64,000 nt of DNA, taken from Lichtheimia corymbifera B2541. Taxonomy: Eukaryota > Mucoromycota > Mucoromycetes > Mucorales > Lichtheimiaceae. Positions 10,177-24,053 of the stretch are shown piece by piece (within the stretch, counting starts at the first letter, position 1; the number at the start of each line of letters is the position of its first letter). Both the position numbers and the translations under genes were made by a program. The DNA is taken from the NCBI GenBank assembly GCA_000697475.1, contig JNEU01000599.1, positions 1 through 64,000 of the forward strand, in the 5' to 3' direction. The notes under the pieces are model-generated. The model had not been told where the DNA came from. It was given only the letters and a program-made list of their open reading frames with translations, and made no database searches.

Positions 10177-10713
10177 GATTGGAAGTATTGTTATCGATTT
10201 GATCCTGATCCATCACACCTTGCACTTGTTGAGCATTGGCGCCATCGTAGAACTCCTGAGGGCACCTTGTTCGATGTGTACGATGGTCGCATGCGGTGGC
10301 AAGTACCCTCTCCATTGTCGACACCTGAAGAGTTCACTCCATTTGTGCACCACCCGTACCACTTGCTGTTAACTCTGAATGTTGACTGGTTCCAAGCATT
10401 TGACAACAAGGGCTCATACTCTGTTGGTGCCATTTACATGACTATCAACAATCTCCCTCGACATATACGTTTCAAAAAGGAGAACGTGATTCTTGTCGGT
10501 GTGATGCCAGGTCCTCATGAGCCCAAAAAGGATGAGATGAACCATTACCTCCGCCCCTTGGTACAAGAACTGCAAGATCTTTACTTCAACGGTTTCCCGA
10601 TGATGATCGAGGGCAAAATGGTGATTGCTCGTGCTGCTCTCTTCAATGTTGCCTGCGATATTCCAGCTGCAAGGAAGGTTTTCGGCTTCACTGGAGGAGG
10701 AGTATTTTTATGA
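10177..10713 (+). mobile_element. CACTA/Tnp2-type (CMC superfamily) transposase fragment
   Basis: One frame gives about 178 codons from WKYCYRFDPD to a TAA just after GGGVFL. It carries hallmarks of the Tnp2/Transposase_21 domain found in fungal CACTA/Plavaka-like elements: EHWRHRR, LFDVYDGRMRW, LLLTLNVDWFQAF, SVGAIYMTINNLPRHIRF, VILVGVMPGPHEPK and ACDIPAARKVFGF. A full transposase is several times longer. The expected C-x2-C segment after KVFGF is lost, and there is no start. This is an old internal fragment without visible terminal repeats. Confidence 0.8.
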
Positions 10714-13603
<2,890 letters not shown>

Positions 13604-14121
13604 AAGGGTGTACAACAGAATTTAGTTTATGTACAGCGCATGGTGTGTGTACTTTTATTGTCCCGTCTGATGTATAGATTTGTCTAGCTGAATTTGGCTA
13701 TTCTACTACATTGCTTTGTTTGGATGAAGAAGGATGGGGTGCATGATATACATAGGGTGTGAATGAGAGGAATTAGGGTGGCAAGTTGTACATGGATAAT
13801 TTTCACTTTTTTTTTTGAGGTGGATGTTCTAAAGGATGTGTGTGTGTGGTGAAGAGTTGATGCATAATGAAATGAAAAGAAATGATGCGTAAAAGATATG
13901 GCGCGCCAGAATGTTATGTACAGCAATAACTAAAGAAGCAAATAATGAAAAAAGGAAAGATCATGGGGGTGTCAGTATGCATAAAATGGATGTTGAGTCG
14001 TCGTGATTGAGAAAAAGGGCGAACGATGATGATGTTGATGATGATAATTATGAAACATGATAGGGACATTTGTGTGTGTCTCGTTGTGATGCGCGTTCAT
14101 TGTGAGTGATGGGATGCAGGA
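13604..14121. other. Convergent intergenic region (GH9 and transcription factor 3' ends)
   Basis: AT-rich with simple-sequence tracts (T-run near 13808, GTGTGTGTG near 13839, GATGATGATG near 14030). No gene is seen; it probably holds the two 3' UTRs. Confidence 0.5.
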
Positions 14122-15462
14122 TTAGGCGTTGGTAAGAAAAGTTTGCCAGTAGCCGTTGTGTGGTTGTTGTTGTTGTTGCTGCTGCTGCTGCATGTAGTGT
14201 TGTTGATTGTACATATGATGATAGTGGTTGCCATTATAGGCCATGTCGAACGACTGCTGTGGAATACACGATGTGCACATGGGTTGCTCCTCAGCAACAG
14301 GATAATAATATTGCTGCTGCGTCTTGGTCATCATGTCATGCGAAACTGCGGCTGAACCATCATCAAAGGCTGGTGGATACTGCGGTGTGATAACGGGTGG
14401 AACAGACGCCAAATCTTGCACCATAATAGGCTCAGCCATTTCGGTAGGCACCAAACCGAAAAGTGGATCATCCCATGCGTTAATAGGAAAGTTGGGGGAT
14501 AAAGGTGATGATGATGAGCATGAGCCATCACACTCGACAGCTGTGGTGGTCGTAGCATAGCCATAACCAGCATCAGCTGACAAAGGTGAGCTTGTCACAG
14601 GTGATTCTTGCTGCGTCAAAGGTGGAGTAATAATACGTTGGGGATAAACGATATTATCACTGGGTCCATTGTTGTATGACAATGCTGCCAAGTTGGTATC
14701 ATCCCATGTCGTTTGTTCGGCAACAGCTTTCTTGTTGGCAACGTTACTGGCTAATGATGATAGCAACGTGTTGGTTGGATTTTTTTTGATATAACAGTGT
14801 TCCATGTGCTTACCTGAAGAACGTTGTTGCTGTTGCTGTTGTTGGCGTTTCTTGTAGGGACCACGCTTAACTCCCTTTTTGCGTTCTTTGCGAGGCGAGT
14901 TGGTGCACGTGGCAGTAAGACCCAGCTTGATACACCGCTGACAAGGACGACCATCGTCACACTTTTTGCACGCCTTTTGACAGTTGACTATGATGGTTAT
15001 ACAATGAAAATGAGCGGAGCTGTTTATCCATAAAAGGCCAAGAGCCGAGTGTACAGATGCAAAACGTGGGGGCCAGAGACAAAAAAAAATGGAAATCGAA
15101 GAAAAAAGAAGGGGGTTGTGTGGGGGGTAAAGAGTTGATAAAAACTTACCACACGCATTCTTGACTTGTTTGCGCTTCGGGCGCTTTCGATTGTTGCTGC
15201 TGGATGTGTTGGTGGCGGATGCACCAGCTCTTGGAATCATGGTTGTTGTTGTGGTGGTGGTAGAGCTGGGTGGGGGAATAATCATTTGATCTGAAGCTGG
15301 GAGGTGTTGAGCATAGGTGTCGTGCAAATCGTACAAAAGTGCATCGTGGGGAGGCATCATTGCTTGCTGTTGCTCGTAGTAAACGTTGGGTGTATAGGCA
15401 GCAGCAGCAGCAGCAGCAGCAGCAAATTGGTTGTAATCGTTTTGTTGGGCGTGGAACTGCAT
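14122..15462 (-). CDS. Zn2Cys6 binuclear cluster transcription factor
   Basis: Three exons (15150-15462, 14814-14987, 14122-14750) give 371 aa. Both introns (162 and 63 nt) are multiples of three and stop-free, so an unspliced frame also runs through; splicing is needed to make the cluster. The Zn2Cys6 motif spans the first junction: C104-x2-C107-x6-C114-x5-C120-x2-C123-x8-C132, followed by the basic linker RKERKKGVKRGPYKKR. The N-terminus has poly-Ala and Gln runs, the middle is Ser/Thr/Pro-rich, and the C-terminus has a Gln run and His/Tyr/Asn-rich sequence, as in activation regions. There is no fungal-specific middle homology domain, so the target pathway cannot be inferred. A TATA box lies about 120 bp upstream. 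Confidence 0.9.
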   Translation of the reverse strand: MQFHAQQNDYNQFAAAAAAAAAYTPNVYYEQQQAMMPPHDALLYDLHDTYAQHLPASDQMIIPPPSSTTTTTTTMIPRAGASATNTSSSNNRKRPKRKQVKNACGKFLSTLYPPHNPLLFSSISIFFCLWPPRFASVHSALGLLWINSSAHFHCITIIVNCQKACKKCDDGRPCQRCIKLGLTATCTNSPRKERKKGVKRGPYKKRQQQQQQQRSSGKHMEHCYIKKNPTNTLLSSLASNVANKKAVAEQTTWDDTNLAALSYNNGPSDNIVYPQRIITPPLTQQESPVTSSPLSADAGYGYATTTTAVECDGSCSSSSPLSPNFPINAWDDPLFGLVPTEMAEPIMVQDLASVPPVITPQYPPAFDDGSAAVSHDMMTKTQQQYYYPVAEEQPMCTSCIPQQSFDMAYNGNHYHHMYNQQHYMQQQQQQQQQPHNGYWQTFLTNA

Positions 15463-15579
15463 ATTGATCTTAAAGATCAGGAAAACAATAGATGAAAAGA
15501 AGGAAAAAGAGAAAAAAGTGGTGGTTGAAACAGAGTGGAAGGCCGTAGCAAAGTAGAAATGGAAAGCAATTGTCTGTCC

Positions 15580-15587
15580 TTTATATA
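15580..15587 (-). promoter_or_regulatory. TATA box of the Zn2Cys6 gene
   Basis: TATATAAA on the minus strand, about 120 bp upstream of the chosen ATG. Confidence 0.5.
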
Positions 15588-18505
15588 CGGAAAGCAGCAT
15601 GCTGATGATGCACATATGCTTTGTCTATTTTAATCTTTGCCTCTTTCTTTACTTTTTTGTGACCCGACATAATGTCATGTAATCGCAGATATCTGCAACC
15701 GGATAATTGGTACATTGTTATTGATGCGTGTCATTCAACACCCTCCCATACTCAAGGTTCTTTTTAATCGGTAGAGGTGTGTATATGGCCTTTGTAATGA
15801 TATGAGCCGTGAATATTCACAGGGACCATTGATCAAGCTGATTAGCTGGTTACCAAATATATTGGGGTTAGTTGCCGCATAAGTAACTTGCAGTATAGCC
15901 TCTATTGTACTACATTTTCTTTGTCCATGCTGACTCCCTGCCTAGTTTAGACAGGTTGGAAAGTGGATAGAACTCATCTCTCTTCCCGATACATCTTTTT
16001 AGGGATTGTTGGTGAGGAGCTACAAAAAAGAGGGGTGATGATGCGGTTAAGGGCATGCAAGGGGTCAAGGGAAAGGAGATGGAACATCTGCAAAACGGCT
16101 ATTGAGGAGGAGGGTGGATATGACGAGTCGTTACGTTACCTTGTCAGAGATTTTTTTCATGATGGTTATAGCACAATCGTTTCGTGTCGAAAGCATATTG
16201 TCAAGTCAGTCGACATTTGAGGAAATTTGCAATGCGTCCACGGACATTGCTCTGGATTTTAGTGTCGCTCATCCATCCGCAGATGTGGATGTTGCTCAAA
16301 CTCGCGTGCAACAAACATTTTCAGCGTTGCCACGCGAAACGGCGGTACTTCCCGGTCAAGACTATAATTGCATTATCCTCAAAAAAACATTGTCTCGGTC
16401 ACACCCGGCGATTTGCAGCAACGCACATCCAAAACTAACGATTGTACAGCCACAAAATCTCAACTTTTCCGCACGTTATGGCTTGTTGTTCGTAATAAAT
16501 CCTTGTACAACCAAGTCATTGTTCTTTTTTTCCAACCAGAATCAGTAATAAGCATTCGATGGCTTCCATAATCATGGGAGCAATGTCCCAATTAGCACAT
16601 GAAAACAAAGAATTACATTGGAGTCCAGCATGCGTGTATCATTACACACACACATACCAATTCTTCATTGTTGTATAATCTAGGTGCAGTTGTATGCATG
16701 TGCATTTTGCGCCGAATTGCTTTACCATCCTAAGCTTACGTCGTCTTGATTTCATGCTGTGGAACTTGGGTGCAATTTGACTTGCACATGCCTCCATAAG
16801 ATCTGAGTTGGCCGTCAGTTAATGACCAGACCTCCCTTCCCCGTTTCTTTTTCTTATCCCGAAAAGCAAATATCCTGTTTCTCGATCACCCAAGTCCCAG
16901 GTACCTCTTATGTAAGCTACGCATTATCACCTATACGAGTAATAGCGTATTGTCGTGCATAACCTTTCTCATTGTATGTGAGCTCTAGAGACCCATTGCG
17001 GGAAAACAAACGAGAATACGACGCTAAATAGTTTCAGCAAAAAAGGTCTGTGCTCAATGCACGAGTGCTCGTTGCCCTATGTATACCGAAGAAGTTGATC
17101 AACGGCCAGCACACGCATAACAACGGCATAGCATGATTCAGACAGCCCCTTTTGAAAGCTCCTTTGTGATATTTACTAACGTCATCGATGATCAAGTCTC
17201 CTTGTTTGATGATGTGTGTATTAACATGTGTGCGCATGCAGAGGCAACTTGGCCCGAGAATTCGATCTCGATCCAGAACAAAAGGAAAATAAAGAGTGAT
17301 GCCACCGAATGCACTATGACGTTTGCTGCATGTGATGATGCATTGGAGGCTTTCCTAGTTGGAGCATACCATCCCTTTGACGAATCTGTGATTCTGCTTT
17401 TCCCAACATGTGGGTCGTTCACGCTGTTGAGTCTATCAGCTTTTGATCTTATCACAAAAGAAGGAAAAGGACTAGCGGGCCATTAGCCATGTGCTTTTTG
17501 TACGACCTAGATTGCGTTAATCGACCTAGTTACCAATTCAGTCCACTAGTTGCTTAATTCAGGTGTCGCTTAGTTTATTATCATTTGAATCTTCTATATC
17601 TAGGACTTGCACAATGATGAAAATGAAGATCCTTTACTATAACAAAAGCCTCATCCAATAATGACGGTGATTGCATTCCAATACCGCTTTTGCTGAGATG
17701 AGCGAGATGCTGACGACCCAGATATACTTTTTAGGAAGAATGGCAGATGGTAAACTGGCGGCGATGAAGGTCGTTCGTTGCTATGTGTGATATGTAATAT
17801 ATGTTAGAGGAGAATACATCGGGCAAGGACCGGGTACGCCGAACCATGTGCCTTGCTACCGTAATAGGATGTGTAAGGGAAAAAGATGAATCATCTGTCA
17901 AAAAGGGATGAAATTGAGAGAAAACAGCTGAGAATATCAGCTGATGGGCGGGTAAAGACAATAGCACATACCAAAGACCACATGCTATGAGGATGAGCAA
18001 AAGCGGTATATTGCCGTCAGTGAGCAAATACCCTTGGGCTGCTTCCGAAACCAATATCTTTCCTTCCTCTCTCTCTCTCTTTGTGTGATAATTGTACTAG
18101 GTGCCCACGTGCTGAGGGTCGGGTAAAGTATCACCAAAGAGTTCTTTTCCATTTATGCTTGTTTTGATCGTCCTCACATCTTGATGCACACAGGTTGGTT
18201 GGTATTCGCATATTCTTTGTACAGGATAGAGCTACTGCTTTTTTGTTTGCAAATATTTTTATTTCTTGGTTGTTGGTTTCCAGAAACATCATCCAAGCGA
18301 ATTGTAATAGGAGAGGTGGTGGAAGGTAGCATCTAATATGCCCAAATGGCTAAACGTGTAGAGGTATATATACAGCCTGCTAGATTATATGTATACATTT
18401 TGTGTGTGTGATATTCCAAGAAGAGCTGTTGTTGCCCAGAGAGGCTGCGAGAAGATGCTGCATGAAAATAAGTAGGTTGTCGTGTGTCTATCAACCCAAT
18501 GGCGA
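15588..18505. other. Three-kilobase gene-poor region
   Basis: Several 80-150-codon frames occur (15963-16571, 17731-18054), but none has a domain, convincing codon texture or splice context. A CT microsatellite lies near 18063-18081. The best candidate coding frame is listed separately at 17133-17486. Confidence 0.4.
17133..17486 (+). CDS. Hypothetical 117-aa open frame
   Basis: An ATG-initiated frame has ordinary residue composition (MIQTAPFESSFVIFTNVIDD ... ECTMTFAACDDALEAFLVGA). No domain, paralogue or splice support is seen, and an 87-codon frame overlaps it on the other strand. It could be chance or a recently decayed gene. Confidence 0.2.
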   Translation: MIQTAPFESSFVIFTNVIDDQVSLFDDVCINMCAHAEATWPENSISIQNKRKIKSDATECTMTFAACDDALEAFLVGAYHPFDESVILLFPTCGSFTLLSLSAFDLITKEGKGLAGH

Positions 18506-19138
18506 TCAGGGAGAGGAGTTGTTGTTGTTATTTAATATGGTGCTCTCTCTTGCTTCTCTTTCAGCATCATGGTCAAGCCAAGCATCGGGTTGCATGATCC
18601 GTGACAATCGATATTTGACACCGAGATATGAGAGATAATTGTTTTTGGGGAATACACGCACACGCTTAACATTTGGGAAATGCGAATCGGTCACATCCAC
18701 AAATGTACCACCCAACGTCAAGGTTTGTTCCAACTTTGTCTGGTTGATAGCATCAAAAGGAACCCATTTTTCTTCCAAAAAGACGAGCCATGTAAAGTAT
18801 GAACGCGATGGCGAAGAGGTCGTGGGTAAGGATGATGACAACATGTTGTTGCTTGTATGTGATTGATGATGATGTAGATTATCCGATCGGCTCTGCCGAA
18901 ACTTGAGCAAGAGCTGCTGAGAAAGAGAGGATTGCATTTTCATGTCATTCGAGCCCAATGGAAGGGTATTGCTTGTGCGACGCATGCGACCACCATGGTG
19001 ACCAGGTAGTGTGGGTGTAGTTGTGATTGGTGATGAGGATGATACCAAAGTGGATGATGATGATGATGATGACGACCTATGACGCGGATGATGGACTACT
19101 GTAGATGTGCTGTATTCGGAACACGACATCGCACTCAT
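18506..19138 (-). CDS. Ser-rich protein with a WWE-like C-terminal domain
   Basis: A single exon of 210 aa. The N-terminal half is low complexity with long Ser runs, His clusters and basic patches. From about residue 110 a folded domain appears: YFTWLVFLEEKWVPFDAINQ, then LEQTLTLGGTFVDV, VKRVRVFPKNNYLSYLG and KYRLSRIMQPDAWLD. The spacing of Trp, W-x-PF, xQ-x-LE and a basic beta-strand resembles WWE domains, which bind poly-ADP-ribose or mediate ubiquitin and lipase interactions. The match is by eye and weak. No partner or catalytic domain is present. The tail ends in an Asn run. The gene body is free of introns, unlike its neighbours. Confidence 0.7.
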   Translation of the reverse strand: MSAMSCSEYSTSTVVHHPRHRSSSSSSSSTLVSSSSPITTTPTLPGHHGGRMRRTSNTLPLGSNDMKMQSSLSQQLLLKFRQSRSDNLHHHQSHTSNNMLSSSLPTTSSPSRSYFTWLVFLEEKWVPFDAINQTKLEQTLTLGGTFVDVTDSHFPNVKRVRVFPKNNYLSYLGVKYRLSRIMQPDAWLDHDAEREARESTILNNNNNSSP

Positions 19139-19287
19139 CTAAAACAATAGCCAGCATACATGTTGATAATGTTGTCAAGGCGAGAAGATACCAGCAAGGT
19201 GAATATATACCTGGCTGTAGTAATGCGGTATAGTGCAACAAAGGGAAGAAGGGAAGAAAGGGAGTAAAAGAAAAGAGTGGCAAAGTG

Positions 19288-19295
19288 CTTATATA
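19288..19295 (-). promoter_or_regulatory. TATA box of the WWE-like gene
   Basis: TATATAAG on the minus strand, about 150 bp upstream of the ATG. Confidence 0.45.
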
Positions 19296-19809
19296 TGGGC
19301 CAGAATGTCCTATCATCACGATGCTAATGCTTGCACTTGCTGATGACATGTTTTATGAAGCACCATCATCTCCCTTTTGGATGCTTCGGTGCTGTTCTAT
19401 GTAACATCACTTGTCATGTGTGCTCTTGGATGCGCCACATAAGCTGCTCACATTGCAAAGAGTGCACCATTCCCCCCATCCATGTATCACGTGTAGGCTT
19501 TAAAGTATATACGCTTTCCTGCTTCCGATTTGACAGTTGACACAAACATTAATTGACAAGCGCAGCTAAAGTATAACGTCGTGGTGACGATGATGAAGGA
19601 AATGACATGGGATTGTGGATGCAGAATGAATAAAAGGTCACGATACATCAACCACATCATGTGGTAGACCATGCGGGTGATGTAATTTGAGTGGATCACT
19701 ATCATGAGATTCTTGCAATGAAAAGTGACATGCAAAGCACAAATTTTTATAACATACTTTACTGTATTCGACTATCTCAGTGAAAAATATACATGTTTTG
19801 GTTCAAAGC

Positions 19810-20313
19810 TTACAGTTCTTCTAGAAGGATGCTGATTGCACGTATGAAGAAGGTCATGGGAACAAAGGGCCAATCGAACAATGTACCACTGCCTACAATG
19901 AAACCAATGGGTGACACTCCTTGACCTTCCACCTCACCTTTGATGAAATTTGATATGGATCGTTGAAATGGAGATGGAGGCGGCCTTATTTTCAACCTCG
20001 GTTGCCATGGACCTATCATTGATATTCGATACACGTACTCATGAGGACAATCCATAAAGCTGCGTCTTTTCCTGAAACACATACACACCTTTTTCTTGCA
20101 TTGGAACAGGCGTTGGAAGAATCGTTGGCCTTTGAGCTGTGAAGCAATGACATGAAGCTACATTTTGTTAATGGCATTGGGCACTGTAAGTGGTTGTCAA
20201 GTAGAGCAAGGGGAGAAAAAGAAAGGACATATTCTTACCCGATGCAATGGTAGGTATACCCAGTATAAATATGACTTGAGGGCGGGGGAATCCAGTAACG
20301 TGAAACGCCGCAT
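19810..20313 (-). CDS. Unrecognised 140-aa protein
   Basis: Two exons (20239-20313 and 19810-20157) join in phase 0 across an 81-nt intron with GTAAGA donor, CATTAAC branch-like site and TAG acceptor. The product starts MRRFTLLDSPALKSYLYW and has a basic, aromatic N-terminal half (QLKGQRFFQRLFQCKKK). It continues through ISMIGPWQPRLKIRPPPSP and finishes with GFIVGSGTLFDWPFVPMTFF and an amphipathic tail. I do not recognise a family. The basic N-terminus and hydrophobic C-terminal third would fit a small mitochondrial or ER membrane protein, which is inference only. The exon 1 start is the first in-frame ATG; a longer 5' exon is possible. Confidence 0.5.
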
Positions 20314-20673
20314 ATTGATCAGCGAACCAGGAAGGAAGGCAGGAAGATGGGACGACACACGGATACTGCGACGTTGAGCTTATTATACATCGATCATTGT
20401 ACGTGGAAAATGCCAAGTCAAGGAGGACAATGGACAAGGAGGATATTCGTTCAGTGAGCCGATAACGGATCAAAAGAAGAAAGATCGTCCACGCGGTAAT
20501 GAGCTTGGATTGCTCCGCTCCAAAATACCCACTTTGGATTGGGGTCATCAATCATCATGCACCACTCCTTTCATTTCTCAAAAACCTTTTCTTCCCGCGT
20601 TATTGCTTCATATCTTTTCCCTTTTTATTTCTCTCACTCTTTCTCTCCTCTCCTTTCTCAGCCCGCTTTTACC
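20314..20673. other. Divergent promoter region
   Basis: Lies between the 140-aa gene and the RhoGEF gene. A pyrimidine-rich run (20575-20670, CTTTTCTTCC/TCTCTCACTC) precedes the RhoGEF ATG, as is common in fungal promoters. A minus-strand frame over 20168-20551 overlaps exon 1 of the 140-aa gene and is taken as a shadow. Confidence 0.5.
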
Positions 20674-22737
20674 ATGAATCCGGATAACAATCTGGTTGCA
20701 CGCACTAACACAGTCCTACCACCGAGAAGGAAGCCATCATCATCCACACCACGTCAAAGCGATATACCCAACACCAACAATAACAACCACCAACGGGTAG
20801 TCAGCATGAGTAGCGTCTCCAGTCGAGGAAGCAGTACATTTGCAAGCCCACGTTATCCAAGCGGCATGACCACCCTGACGTCATTGTCATCCGACCCACC
20901 ATCTACTTGCATATCTCGCTCATCATCCACCTCTGTCAACAACAACGCTTATCAACACCATCAGCAATACGACACGAATCCAATTTCCGAAGATCAATTC
21001 GATATTATCAACAATCTCGATTATGACGACGTGGACGATGGATTAATTGGTGCGTATATCAACATCATCTATCTTTCTCTCAACTGACAGCTTCTTTTTT
21101 GGTTTAAAAAGATCAGGAACTCGGCCATCGTAACCGAGAAGAGATTGTACATCAATTATATGCTTCTGAACGTGCCTATATCGAATCACTCAACTTGCTA
21201 TTGAACGTCTTCCTCAATCCTTTACGCAAAGATGCCAAACAGTCATCCTTTAAGCTCCTCGGTATGAAGAAAATGGTTTGCACAGAGCGTGAGATTCGAT
21301 GGCTCTTCGGCAACCTCGATGAGATTATCCAGACCCAGCGGGATATTTTAGCAAGCTTGGAGGAAAGGTAAGAAAAAAAAGGAATAGGGCTTGTTTCCTT
21401 TTCTCCGGTTGACCTGTCTCTCTCTCACACACTCTCTCGCTCTCTCTTTTGGCAGATTGCAGATTTGGGGCCCTACACAAATCATCTCGGATGTGTTCCA
21501 CAGTTGGGTAAGTGCACGTATTCCCCTTTGGAAACATGCAATGTAGTCTCGTACTTCCCCCGCTATTATTGTCGTCTAAATTAAGCCTAACATGAGTCAT
21601 CCTAGTTTTCATCTCTGAGCGTTTACCATGCATACCTTGACAATTACGACGTGGCTGTCACAACCTATGAACGTCTTACTCGATACCAGCCATTTAAAAA
21701 GTTTATTGACGTGAGTGGTGTTACCGTACACAACAAATGTTCTCTTTGACCTGACACATACACAAATTGCATAGTCAGCTCACAAGGATCCATCACTTCG
21801 GGGAGCAACGCTCTTATCCCTTCTCCAAATCCCTGCAGGGTGTATCAACCGATATGCTCAATTGATCAGTAAATTGGCTGACATGACAACACCCATGCAT
21901 CCTGATCATATGGGCTTGGGCTCTTGCAAGCAAATGGTGCTCAACTTGGCTGAAGAATTGAAACCAAAGTAAGTAAATGGCACACAGATGAGGCTCAGAG
22001 AGTGCGTGTGTGTGTGTGTATCATTGTACTAACTAAACTATAAGAGTGGATGATGCAGATAATGTTGATCAAGTCTTGATGATTCATCAGGCACTCGTGG
22101 GCGCTCCTTTTGGTGTCAAGGCGCAACGACGATTAATATTGCAAGGGCAGCTATCCCGCGTGGTAGTCAACTCTCGATCAACGGGCGAGGAGCGTACGTA
22201 CTTTTTGTTTTCAGACTTGCTGGCCATTGTCCGACCAAAACAAGAAGGGAAGCGCACTGTACTTCAATACAAGGGTCATTTGAATCTCGAGCGGGCTCGA
22301 ATCAGGGCACTTGGACAAGAGGAGGCAGGTGGACAAGAGCATTGTATTGAGATTATTTCTTCATTCCATGGCGTGGATACCCTCAATACCACTTATATGG
22401 GTGCACCCACTGTACATGTATTGCGGGCCAACAATCGTGAGGAACAAGAGGAATGGCTAAAGCAATTGGATATGGTCATTGGCAAACTCGATAGAGCAGC
22501 TGCAAAGGCACGCCATGGTAATATTGTTATAGTTGAATGTCACTTTCCGATCATTACTAATAGGCTTTTTTTGTTTCGTTAGCTGCAGCAGCACGACGTA
22601 TGGCACATGGTCGAGCAGGGATGGATCCTGCCATGCGACGTTCTGGGTCATCCTCCAAATCATCTAGCATTTCTTCAGGTAGTAGTACTGGTGCAACCTC
22701 TTCGATCCCGGAAAACTCTATTTCTTCTCGACGATAA
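20674..22737 (+). CDS. DH-PH domain Rho guanine nucleotide exchange factor
   Basis: Seven exons (20674-21049, 21112-21367, 21456-21507, 21606-21710, 21775-21968, 22045-22517, 22583-22737) close in frame to 536 aa. The first 125 residues are Ser/Asn-rich and probably disordered. The Dbl-homology domain begins at NREEIVHQLYASERAYIESL (CR1) and includes WLFGNLDEIIQTQRDI, YQPFKKFID, and the CR3-like LLQIPAGCINRYAQLISKLA. The PH domain follows: LILQGQLSRVVV, TYFLFSDLLAIVRPK and HVLRANNREEQEEWLKQLD. The C-terminus is Ser-rich and basic. DH-PH proteins load GTP onto Rho/Cdc42/Rac GTPases at the cortex. No CNH, DEP or SH3 domain is present, so it is shorter than Rom2- or Cdc24-type factors. Confidence 0.93.
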
Positions 22738-24053
22738 AACGACCCAGGCAACCAGTACAACACATATCACCGGATAATACATATTCACCTACTATATCTC
22801 ATCTCTGTATCCATTCATTTATATCTCATCCAACCCTACTCGTTTGCATATGTGAATATTATTCCATGATTTATAAAACATTGTATAGACTATTGTCATT
22901 ATTGAAATATGGCCATGTAATAACATGCATTTCCTTTTGACTAAATCAGGCTATTGCTTGCCCTTTTGTCGGTGTTGTGGCACGACGCACATGGTCGATT
23001 TTGATGTGTAAGCTCTTCTGTGTACCCAACGCCCCAGTTCTTTTTGTGTGTTGCGTTTGACAGTAATATACACAACCCAAGCAAGTGGATCTGGTACCAC
23101 AGAATTGTAGGTTTTCCTATCCCTGACGGATGCGTGACTTTAAAGAACACGTCTCTGGATGAAACAAGGGCGGCATTATGACAATGACCCTTAAAACCCA
23201 CATACTCGGCCATAGCTAATGTTCCATTGTTAGGGTTATAGATAGACCCTTTATCCACAACCTTGTTGCTTATGTACGCACCGACCAACATTATCGATGG
23301 GCGATTAAATCGGCGTATTCTTGTAAGATACCCGATCATTTATCACGTGTTCATAGAGTAGGGTGGCTTTCATGTTGTCTTTTCTCTTCTAGAAGGAGAA
23401 TGTCCCAGCTCAAGTGACACGCATCATATTCATTTAGTCTTCTGCAGAGGGATGACATCAATCCGCATTGACCATTTACGTGGCAACCTCAATAACTATA
23501 TATGACTGTCAAACGAGTGAACACTATCTAGCAAAAGGATATACTAGCTGATGCAGCGTAAAGTATTTTCACTCTCAAAGAAAGCATTGGGATCAAAAAG
23601 GGGCAGCCGCGAGCAGTGAAGGTTCCATTCTATTTATTCTCACAATGATGACATTATATGAATAGAATGGTGGCATAGATATATCATTTGGGTGGATATA
23701 GATAATATGTATGAATAGAGATAAGGGGTGAGTTTAGATGTGCATTGGCCAACTCGCACCATTTTGAGTAAAGCCTCCTTTCTCCAGTGTGGGAAGCAAT
23801 TTTGCTAGTCTTTTTACAATATGCAATGTATACACACACACACGCACACACACACTCATTCGTTCCACGCGCGTGTTGGCGTACTACACAAACAGAAAAA
23901 AACTTGTTGACGCGCCCTTTGTCCTTCACGTCGTCTTCCAATCAGCCAGTCGCCATTCTTGTTCTCTCTCTCACTCTCTCATTCTCTCTCCATTGAGCTT
24001 CCATTGGTCGTGCAGCAGTTTATGCATTGAATGTCGGCAGTTACAGTAGCGAC
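22738..24053. other. Intergenic region, including EPL1 promoter
   Basis: Contains the low-confidence minus frame listed at 22941-23339. Near 23832 a CA/GC dinucleotide tract (ACACACACACACGCACACAC) occurs, and near 23965-23990 a CT tract, both in the EPL1 promoter or 5' UTR. Nothing else is recognised. Confidence 0.4.
22941..23339 (-). CDS. Hypothetical 132-aa open frame
   Basis: An ATG-started frame of ordinary composition (MIGYLTRIRRFNRPSIMLVG ... VFFKVTHPSGIGKPTILWYQ ... ASCHNTDKRASNSLI). No known domain and no splice evidence. It may be a small orphan gene or a transposon scrap. Confidence 0.25.
   Translation of the reverse strand: MIGYLTRIRRFNRPSIMLVGAYISNKVVDKGSIYNPNNGTLAMAEYVGFKGHCHNAALVSSRDVFFKVTHPSGIGKPTILWYQIHLLGLCILLSNATHKKNWGVGYTEELTHQNRPCASCHNTDKRASNSLI

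Noticed and set aside
14122..15615. Single 497-aa unspliced transcription factor
   Set aside because: The unspliced frame separates the zinc-cluster cysteines; GTAAGT/TAG borders give the canonical spacing.
16102..16571. Two overlapping ~80-150-codon plus frames
   Set aside because: Neither shows motifs, and protein-like character is weak in both.
20168..20551. 127-codon minus frame upstream of the 140-aa gene
   Set aside because: It overlaps exon 1 and the intron of the modelled gene in another frame and ends in the intron.
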